A DNA stretch of 64,000 nucleotides from Caenorhabditis remanei. Its lineage: Eukaryota; Nematoda; Chromadorea; Rhabditida; Rhabditidae. Numbering within the stretch: position 1 is the first letter of the stretch; each line of letters begins with the position of its first letter. The stretch covers positions 17,050,001 through 17,114,000 of the forward strand of contig NC_071328.1 of NCBI RefSeq assembly GCF_010183535.1, given 5' to 3'. This document shows, piece after piece, positions 52,061 through 60,961 of this stretch. The notes below the pieces were generated by a model. That model was given only the letters and a program-made list of their open reading frames with translations. It was not told the origin of the DNA and did no database searches. A program made the position numbers and the translations under genes.

Positions 52061-55000
52061 CTAGACCCGAACTGAATTGTGTTGCTCAATGTTATTCACA
52101 TTTACTCCTTTGAAATTGCTTAAATAGATGTTGTGTGGCGACGACTCCACTGTCAGATCACTCTTCTCGTCCTCCTCTATCCGTTTTGTTTGCGGCGAAC
52201 ACGACGGTATCGAGATTCGGCGTGCCGCCTTCGTGTTCTTATCGCTCCACTTCTTGCCTCCTCGCTTTTTTGAAATATGCGGATTGTCTTGATACAAATT
52301 CTTCAACTTGTACATGCGTAGTTGCGTGTAGACACGCTTTAGCTCTGCCTGGAAAACAAAGAAGATTAGAGAAAAGAAAACAGGAAAAGAGTCACTTCCG
52401 ACTACAACTGCTACTACTTACCCGAATATCTTCGGGATTCATGTCAACGATGGGAACTTCCGCAAAGTCGATTGTTCCGTTTAGAATATTATCACGAAGT
52501 TTCGCCAACGACGGATGAGCACGTCCCGAGTGACCACCTAGTGTCATTGATCGTCGACTCGGCTCACCATTTGACTGAAAATAAGTGTTTCGAAAGGGAA
52601 TTTCAGATTTTCGTAACATACCAAATAAAATTTAGGAGCCACAATGATAACAATATTCACCGAAACCGTTAATTGAAGATGAACAAAAGATACAATGAAT
52701 AATGTATCCGCCCGTCCAGAATTTCGAATAGAATACCTAAAAAATAGATTTTCCAAAATTTTCCAGATTTTCAGAACTCACCTAATCAAGTTAGCCATCA
52801 ATGTGATGACTGCCTCTAAGCACACAGCCACCGTGAACTGCCACCGCTCCAACCAGTCACTATTTCTCGCTTTATAGCATAATCTAACTGCATAGAGCAG
52901 GAAAAGCAACTCGTATCCATGCCATATCACATGCCATCCCTGCATCAAACATTGTGGCCACGCGGTTCTCCACAACGCAGTGTCACCCCACGAGCCGACA
53001 GTCCAAGCCATGAGACCAGTTATCGTCAAGGCTAGCATGGCAGCGAGGTATTTCAGCATATCCTGCTCTCGAACTGACACATGTTGCGCTTTTCGTACTC
53101 GGTACTCTTGGAGATTCCTGGAAATGAAAGTTGTATAGTTTTGAATGTTTTCGGTTTTCTCTCACCTATAAATTTTGAGCACAATTGATCCATAAAAAAT
53201 CGAGAATCCGATTTGACGAAGCCACACTGCCACGCAACAACCGTACTCGGGCGGTGCAACGAAATCGAGAAAAAGGACCGAGTAGAGGATGGAGGCACCG
53301 ATGAGAAACAGCTCCATTAGAGCCCAGCCACGAGCCTGAAACGACTGAAATTAGGTGGTTTGATGAGACTTCGGTGTTATAAAGGTCTTAGACTACAAAT
53401 TACAAAGTGGGAAGACCATGGCACATTGTCATCTACTGTTCATTAACTGGATAACTGGATATTCTCATCACATATTCTCAGGCACTGTTGGATTAGGAAT
53501 TACCAAACTTGTCACATGTCGGGCTAAAATTAAGCCAGACTTGCAACGGGCCGGCCGGCTCTAAGAACAAAAATTTTAAATTTTTGACAATGTTTTCAAA
53601 AACCGATAAAAACTCAAGCGCACACAGAATTTTTTACTATTTTTGATAAAAACTTCAAATATTTTCTAAAGATTTTGTGTAAAAATTGTGCACATTTTTG
53701 ACTCCGGGCCGATATTTTGCAAGTCTGGGTATTACCAGACTTGCAAAATACATGTCGGGATAAAATCGGAACGGTTTTCTGGAACCCGAAATACAATAAA
53801 TTATTTGGTTCATCTTCGAATTGTCCTCAAAAAAGGCCTTCTTGAATATCTACAGTAACCCAGGTGGTGTAGAAAAATGATCAAAATTAGTTTTTTTAAA
53901 TCTGCAGAACTAAATTGTGACGATATTGAACTACATTTGACACTGTTATGGACCTATTCAGAAGGTTGCAAAAAGATGCAAAACACTCATTGTAGGCCGG
54001 CCCGTGGCACATAAACGAGTAGCTATCCGGCCCGTATTATATCATAGACATAGAACTCGCCGAGATCTATAGTTTGGTATATTTTTGGTCTCATTATATT
54101 GGGTTTGAAGCGAGTTACGCTCTAGGCCCGGTTTGCAAGTTATGATCTTCTGTACTTAGTAATGCTAACAGATTACAGAATGAAGATAAAAATATAATCT
54201 GCTATCACAATCCAAGAGCTGCTTAGCATTTTACTATAAATACTCACCTCATGTTGCCGTTTCCTCTGATAACAGACTATTGGAATCAATCCGATACAGA
54301 TGATTGCACATATCGAGTTGAAGGCCAAGAGCATGTGGCGGCCTGGAATTTCGCTCATTTTTAAATAACAAAACACTTATTTTCGAACACTACTAGGAAG
54401 CTCCGCCCAATGTCTTGAAGTGGGCGGAGGTTCCCATAAAATAGAAAATAGCAACAATACAACTTGGTTAGTAGTGTAGTCTAGAAACAAAAATAATATT
54501 ATACAAAAATAAAAATGATAATTTCTATTTTTAAGTGCTCACTGCATTATCTAAGCAAATAAAAAATAAAAAACCAAAAATAAAATTAGTAGGGCCATTC
54601 CAAAAACGTACTTATAAACAGACCTCTCTCCGCATCTGTCCGACACAAGACGACGTCTTCATTGTCGCAACACGATTTGGCTGATACTCGGAGACCGCCG
54701 TGAACTGTCCATGTACACTGAAATAAAGAAATGATTTTCTGATGTTTTGAGATTCTGAAACAATCTTTGGTTTACACTAAAACAGGCTCACCGGACTCCA
54801 CAGTGGGGACCTACAGTATCCTAACTACAGTAAGAAAAAAATCTCTCTTGCTGAGAAAATCATCTTTGAGGAGTTGGTAGTATTATTCACGATACGATAC
54901 CTATGTAAACACTCTAAAATTTTAGCAAAAAAAAACACGTGGTCCGCACTAAGTGGCGGTGAACATTTGAAACTATTTTCCTACAGGAATTTTTAGGATA

Positions 55001-58000
55001 CACGAAAATATTACATTTCCACATATTTTTCTCATTAGAGCGTGTTCGCATTGGTATCGTTTGCCATATCGTGATTATTAGTAATTCAATTTGCGTTAAT
55101 AATTGGAGCATCCAGGAGTCAGTTGAACCAGCTGATTTTGTTACAGACCTTTATCCCTCATTATCGAAACAGTTACCTACAGTAACCTTCCAAATTTATA
55201 GGAAAAATGTTACTGCGGTATGAAACTTCGGGTGAGTTTTGGAAGTCGATACTCAGCAAATTTGTATGAAAACGCTACAAACGAAAATTTTGAAACGAGT
55301 GGTAGACAAAATAAACCCATAGCTACAGTAATGGCGGTAATCCTAACAACTTTGACCGTTCTCCGTTGAAAATGTCCATATTTAAGAGTGTGCGATGGTT
55401 ATACTGATTGTTTCACAAAGTTTATTTTTAATGGATCGTACAGATCAGAAGTAGAGCTTAATTTTTGTAGTTGACTACCTTTTTGTACGGACACTCCTTA
55501 TCAAGTTACGTGTCGACAAAGTAATGTCTCCCTCAAATCGACCAATATCAGTTTTGAGTTGTCGTCTTAAAATAACCATAACTCTCTAGGGAGATTTTGT
55601 ACAAAAAAGTTGTCAACTACAAAAATAAAAACCTGGCTTTGTTCTGTATGATCCATTAAAAACTTACGTGATGGGACAATCAGGGATACCGCAACACATT
55701 TTCAACTGTAATCGGTCAAAGTTGTTAGAATTAGGACCATTACAGTAAGACTAGCAAACTACAGTAACTAGAACCCACAACTGCATTTTAAACAATCTGT
55801 GTGTTCTGTATCTGTTTCAGAATCTTCATCCCTGTGGTCTTTCTCAAGGTCTTCAAAATCCTCTTAATTTGAGTTTGAGACTCTCTACCAAAAGTTCTCA
55901 ACCATGCAACTTCGCTCCACCGCCCATTCTCTCTCAACCCAAAAAACTTCCCCACCGAACACCACCCCCTTCTATCCTCCACTGCTTCTTCTTCTTCTTA
56001 TCTCAAAAAGTCATATTTTCCCTCCTCTCCACTTTTTTTTGGTGGAGGACTGAGAAGGGACCTTCTGGAAGGGAGGGACCATTGAAGCGTGTGTCTCTCT
56101 CTCTCTCTTTATAAGCTCCGCCCCATTTTGGTTGAGCTCACAAAGCCTGTGTGTATGCCTAGAAAAGGACGCGGTGGAGGAGGAGGAGGGGGGCAAAAAT
56201 GATGGGGGAAAAGAAGAAGAAGAAGAAGAAGAAAAAGATGGAGAAGAAGAAGAAAATCTCGTCGTCGTCGTAAAATCGCATTCCCCTTCTTCTTCTTCTT
56301 CTTTTTTGCTCCTCTCTGCAATAGAAGACTGCGTGCGCGGCGTGCGGACAGAGGGGGCCCCGGGGTTTCGGAAGATGGAGAGAGGAAGAGAGAAGCAGCA
56401 TCACATTATCCGTTTTTAGGCTCAGGCGCCATTTGAAAGAGAAAGAAAGAGGGGGGAATGATGATGATGATGAAAATGAGAGCAAAGAATCCACGTCATC
56501 AGACAATATTTCGGGGGAAGATATATCCTAATTCAAAGCGGAAAGAAGAAAAGACTCTAACCTGCCTTCGGAAGTGTCTTGAGATATTAACACTGCACGA
56601 TGCTTACAACCGCGCTCTACCGAAATCGAAAAAAGTTGTGTGCGAAATTGAGAGACTCAGAGAAAAGAGAGGGGATTTCGGTGGAGCGCAGTTGTAATAA
56701 CTGTGCCGAGCTAATGATTTGAATCAACATGAAAATTGAGAGCCAAGAATAATATTTCAGATCACCAGATATACGTTGAAATTCAGAACAATTTTCAAAA
56801 AATCCCTCTAAATTTTACTTAAATTCGTAGTGTGGAGCTGGCTGTAATCTAAACTAGATTAGGTATACTTGAAGCGCCTGAACCGATTCAAAAATTTAGA
56901 GCAGATCGCCTTCCGATTTCAAAAACTACTTAGGTGATCGTTTTCCGATGTATAAGCACACCACAGTTTTTACAACTGCGCTCCATCGAAATCCTCATAA
57001 GGTTCCGTAAGAAGCTGCCAATTTCGGTGGAGCGTATTTGCGCCTCGCTAATATTATACTAGATTTAATCTTCGAATCCAGAAACATCTATTTTGTAAAA
57101 TTACCCTATTTCAGATTCTTCAACCCTTGTCTTCGTTTTTCCTGATTTTTCCAGCACCCCAATAAATTCCACGTGTCTTTCCTCGCGGGTCATGTTGACC
57201 CGAGAGTCTCATCTCACATCTGACATGATATCAACAAACAAAAACCGAAAACATTTTGTCAACCAAGCGAGTGAGCTCTCCTGGTGTCCCCACAGCAGTG
57301 TAATATCAATCGAGTGTAAATTAGTTGTCCCCCCCCCCTCCAATATCTGTTATATCACTTGATCAGAGCCAATCAAAAATAAATAAATCCGAACCCCCCC
57401 CCCCCCCCCCCGTTTTTTTCCGGGGGTATTTTTTTGGGTATTTTTTTTCGGAAATTCAGAAAACGCTTCTCGTCAAAGTGTCAATCTCTGGAGATGGTCT
57501 CCGGGGACCCGGGTTAGACCTCAATTCGAGCCGAAAAAGTTGACAGGCTTTGAGGAAAAACCAAAAAAAAACAAAACAAAAAAAGTTGGGCGGCACCTGG
57601 AATCGAACCAGAGAGTGCAGGTGGACACGCTCATGAGGAACAACAATTTTACCGGCTGCGCCATTGGAGCACAAATTTGCAATTCGAAAGCGAAGGGTTC
57701 ATAAAGCGGGAAGATTTTTCTTTTTGCAATAAAAACAGAAATGACGTGGATGTGTTTTTTCTAAGCGTTCGGGGTATGAAAGAACCTAATATAATGACCA
57801 ATTATTAATAAGTGACATATTCAAACCAGTTGTTTTTTTCTTAACTAATTGAACATATCTGGCCTAGAAAACCAAAGAAAAACTAGTCCACCAACCTTCG
57901 TATGACAATTCACGGCAGAGCACATATCCACATCGAATTGATCCAATTGTAGTGTTAAATACGCTTTTCGATTTGCGTTGATCGGATCGTGTGAGACGAA

Positions 58001-58884
58001 GACAAGACGTGGTAGCCATCTGAAAATTTGTGCTATTGAATTTTTAACTGAAATTTCTTTCCAGAAGACGTCCTAAACTAGACAAATCTCCCGCATCGTT
58101 ATCCCTCTAATCCCTCCGCCTACATAAATCTCGCCAATGAGATAAAAGATTAGTTTCCGTTTACTTCGCATATGTTAAGAATTCCACGGGAGAGGGGGTA
58201 CTGTACACGAAAATTAGGTAGTATTAAAAAGTCATAAGATGGTAGAACGATTATATGCCGTAATTGGCTGAAATTTATGGACTGTGTATGTTGACAGTTG
58301 GGGATTACGGTAGGACAATGTTTCATAAATTTGTGCTGGACCCACTAAATCAAAATTTTTTTGAGCGATTCTCAATTTTTTTGAAAATTTGTGAAAATTT
58401 CAACTCACCGATGGTTATTACCGGTGCAATTCAACTGCAATCCATAGAAATGTGTCCTTCTCGCAAAAGAGACTTCAAACGGTGGAAACGGCAAGAAGGA
58501 GGACTTATCCAACAGTTGCGGATCGAAATTCTTGGAGTGATTCGCAAAAAAGTGTGCCAACTGAATAAGTCTCGGAAACTTCAAGGCAACTGCTGTGGAT
58601 AGAAAATGCTCCGCTTCGACGACATGTCCACATGGATATGGTTGGTCGAGGGAGCTGAGAAGCTCGGTCAGCGGTTGACCGCCTTCCGTCACCGTTGTTC
58701 TGGCGTCAGTGGATGGGATGAGGGATGATAATAATAGAAGTAGTAGGATTAGGGAGGAGGAATAATAATTGAAAAACAGTGTTCTTCTACTCCCCCCAAT
58801 AATTTTTGACGACGTAATCGTGGTGTGTTCCAGAATCCGTGAGGACGACATCGACGAAGACGTCGTCGTCGTCGGACGCCTCAT
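52061..58884 (-). CDS. GPR158/GPR179-type orphan class C receptor
   Basis: Nine exons (58884-58409, 58019-57896, 54717-54612, 54342-54248, 53335-53166, 53117-52782, 52736-52622, 52574-52422, 52348-52061) join in phase to 620 residues. A hydrophobic signal (SSLILLLLLLSSLIPSTDA) near residue 55 precedes a Cys-containing ectodomain of about 190 residues. Seven membrane segments follow. Family hallmarks: GWALMELFLIGASILYSVLF, IGFSIFYGSIVLKIYR, YELLFLLYAVRLCYKARN, HLQLTVSVNIVIIVAPKF, and the cytoplasmic helix NPEDIRAELKRVYTQLRMYK, which parallels the GPR158 tail. GPR158 is reported to bind RGS7-Gbeta5 and glycine; whether this one does is inference. It probably corresponds to C. elegans F39B2.8. 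The second intron is 3.2 kb and holds several repeats, a tRNA-like relic and a poly-C tract. Confidence 0.87.
53998..54133. repeat. Family 2 repeat, copy 3 (half element, intronic)
   Basis: One arm only: CATAGAACTCGCCGAGATCT to GGGTTTGAAGCGAGTTACGC, matching the right arms of copies 1 and 2, preceded by GGCCCGT. It lies in an intron of the GPR158-like gene next to another GC-rich inverted pair (GCCAGACTTGCAACGGGCC at 53530, GGCCGATATTTTGCAAGTCTGG at 53707). Confidence 0.65.
55324..55746. repeat. Palindromic element, family 1, copy 5 (intronic)
   Basis: The ends are ACAGTAATGGCGGTAATCCT and the inverted AGGACCATTACAGTA. The arms contain AACTTTGACCG / CGGTCAAAGTT and GAGTGTGCGATGG, and the core GAGTTGTCGTCTTAAAAT appears in the opposite orientation to copies 1, 3 and 4. 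It lies in intron 2 of the GPR158-like gene. Confidence 0.85.
56095..56310. repeat. Simple-sequence stretch (CT, GAA, TTC runs)
   Basis: (CT)n at 56095-56109, then AAGAAG(N) runs around 56211-56256 and TTCTTCTTC at 56286-56303. Open frames here on both strands are low-complexity by-products. It lies within intron 2 of the GPR158-like gene. Confidence 0.8.
56585..56715. repeat. Palindromic element, family 4, copy 2 (intronic)
   Basis: ACAACCGCGCTCTACCGAAA and inverted TTTCGGTGGAGCGCAGTTGT flank a short loop containing GAGAGACTCAGAG; ends are TAACACTGCACG and CTGTGCCGAGCTAAT. Intron 2 of the GPR158-like gene. Confidence 0.88.
56950..57057. repeat. Palindromic element, family 4, copy 3 (intronic, short)
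   Basis: ACAACTGCGCTCCATCGAAA and inverted ATTTCGGTGGAGCGTATTTG, 250 bp from copy 2 in the same intron. Confidence 0.8.
57394..57411. repeat. Homopolymer run of 18 C
   Basis: An uninterrupted 18-C tract (G18 on the minus strand), with another long C run at about 57330-57339. In worms, poly-G tracts of this size need the DOG-1/FANCJ helicase for stable replication. It lies in an intron. Confidence 0.9.
57588..57676 (-). ncRNA. tRNA-like pol III relic
   Basis: On the minus strand there is an A-box-like ATGGCGCAGCCGG and, 51 nt on, a B-box GGTTCGATTCC inside a TCTGG...CCAGG T-arm, then TGCCGCC, a discriminator C, and CAAC followed by a T7 run (pol III terminator). The presumed 5' acceptor strand (TGCTCCA) does not pair with TGCCGCC and the anticodon arm is unclear. 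It is therefore a tRNA-derived element (SINE-like) or pseudogene, not a working tRNA. It sits in intron 2 of the GPR158-like gene. Confidence 0.55.
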
Positions 58885-58957
58885 CGATTCTGGCGGAGAG
58901 GGTGGCTCCTCTCTCTGTGAGGAGGAATGGAGAGAGATGGAGAGTGTTGGTGGCTGA

Positions 58958-58961
58958 GAAG

Positions 58962-58992
<31 letters not shown>
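58958..58992 (+). repeat. (GAA)n microsatellite
   Basis: About eleven GAAGAA-type units just 5' of the receptor start codon. Confidence 0.9.
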
Positions 58993-58993
<1 letters not shown>

Positions 58994-60937
58994 TGTGTGT
59001 GCGGGGAGCTCTGGGGAGGAGAGAAAAAGAGCGAGAGGATGGATGGAAAAGACGCCCAGAGAGACTCGACACTTTCTCTTTTTCTCGATCTCTCTGCGTC
59101 TCTCTATCCCTAGATTTCTCGTCCTCCACGTCTTCAGGGACGGAGAAGAAGAAGAAGAACAAACCAAAAAGAAAGAAGAAGACGGAGCTGCTTGAGTGTT
59201 GTTTTTTTTTCGGGGTGTTAGTTAAATAAATACATACATTCGGCAAGCGCCCCCGATAATAGGAGGAGCAGTGTGTTTGTGTGTCTGTTTGAGGAAGAGA
59301 AGACGTTCTGTAAAACAAAAGGAAAACGACAATATATAGATGTGTGTTGTACACAGAGAATCTGAAGATGTTGGGAAGGGAACATCTTCTGGAAAAGCTA
59401 TTTGAGAGCATGAGCTTTCGGAAACAACTTGGACATAAGTTCGCAAGAAAGTATCAAAGAAAGTACGGTATGTTGCAATGGAGAGTGAATAAGATTGGTG
59501 GTGGGCGGGACCTACTGTATGCAATTTTCAAGAGATTTGGCAATTAAGCGATTGTGAAAAAACCTAAAAGAGTTTTTGTTCTATCAGAAACTCCAAATTT
59601 TCAAAAATTTCAAAATATTGGTTTAGAAGTCTTAATACGGTCGGTTTCGAGTTGGGTGGTTTTGAATCGGTCTACTTGACAAGTCCCGGGTTCTTGGCAA
59701 CAAAGTTCAGAATTCAAATCATTTCGCGAAAAAGTCAATTTTTCGACCATCATTCAGAATTAGAAGAAACTCTGAAAAATCATCAAAAATGTTCACATTT
59801 TTGATGAAAAATCTTAAAAGAGTCCAAAAAATTTTTGAAAAAAATTGGTTCATTTTTTGAAGCCGATCCTTAACAAGTATGTATGGTCTGTTCGCATTGT
59901 CATTGTCAAATCCGCCGTCTGTCTGTAGGTCATCCGCGTGGGCTGATGATGTAGACAATAAATCTTCACCCTTCAAAGTCTAAACGTTTTTTTCTTGCGT
60001 CCAAAAATTAAAAGAACCGTCTGTCTGTACATCTTTGTGTCCTTGTGTCCTTCAGCTCACCCCACTTCACCCTGAGAAAACTCAACTCATTCATTCATTA
60101 TTAATGAGCTATATGTATATCCATTTCCAAGTACTCTCACGAGTCTGTGTGTTTGTATGTCCTCCGTCTCCTTCCAGATTTCATTCCCATTCCTGAGAAA
60201 AAGAAGCGTTTTGGTATTGTGATATTGTGAGTCATCATTCATAAATATTAAAAATATACAACTTTCTTCTTCTTACCAATGCTCTCACAGCAAAGTGAAG
60301 AATTTTGTACAAATACGCATCTACAGTATACTTACATTTCCTATTTTCGTAGTCTGTAGTCACTAAACGGCACTAAGCAATTGGCTCTTTCGGTTTATGG
60401 GCAATTTATATTTTGTAATGTGTTCTTTCTTTTTTGTTGGTTTATGTGGAAAATTTCCGAGTGGAAAATTATTATATTTTTATGTGGAGATTAATGGGAT
60501 TTCTCATATTTTGGCAGAGGATTGAATATGAATTTGATTTAGATTCATGTGCAACTCTGAAAGGGGCCCGTCGAAATTTCAAAATGTTTTGAAGCTAACA
60601 GATTTGGAGTTAGTAAAAAATCGCCGAAAACCAGCAAAAACCACGAAACTTGGAAGAGGGGGGGGGGGTCTTGTTTTCCAAATTTCGGATTTCTAGGCCA
60701 TCAACTTATTCCTCGATATTATAGCGCATGAATAAAGTTATTATTTCATTTGTGACTTCTAGCTTAAGCCACGCCCACTAATTCCATAGTTCTGACTTTT
60801 TGTGTTCTTACAGTAAAACTTACTTTCAATTTTCACAACTTTTGTGCATTTTTGACTGAATCCCAACCTTGAATCGGCCACGCCCATCCTCCCGTTTCAG
60901 TTTAGGTTTTGTAGTTTGTAGTTTGTAGTCATCAACA

Positions 60938-60943
60938 TTTATT
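60938..60943 (-). terminator. Polyadenylation signal of mtcu-1
   Basis: AATAAA on the minus strand, 19 bases after the mtcu-1 stop. Confidence 0.75.
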
Positions 60944-60961
60944 AAATTCAACAAACATAAA

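Larger units (their letters stand above)
58885..60961. other. Intergenic region upstream of the GPR158-like gene
   Basis: It begins with a (GAA)n tract (58958-58992) and other GA-rich DNA that creates overlapping low-complexity open frames, then AT-rich sequence. It ends in the mtcu-1 3' UTR, with TTTATT (AATAAA on minus) at 60938-60943. A G-run lies at 60657-60668. Presumed promoter of the receptor gene; no other gene seen. Confidence 0.5.

Noticed and set aside
56109..56506. Overlapping open frames on both strands
   Set aside because: They come from GAA/TTC and CT repeats inside an intron of the receptor gene.
58787..59411. Long open frames on both strands near the GAA tract
   Set aside because: Poly-Lys/Glu and poly-Leu runs created by (GAA)n; the real receptor exon uses a different frame on the minus strand.
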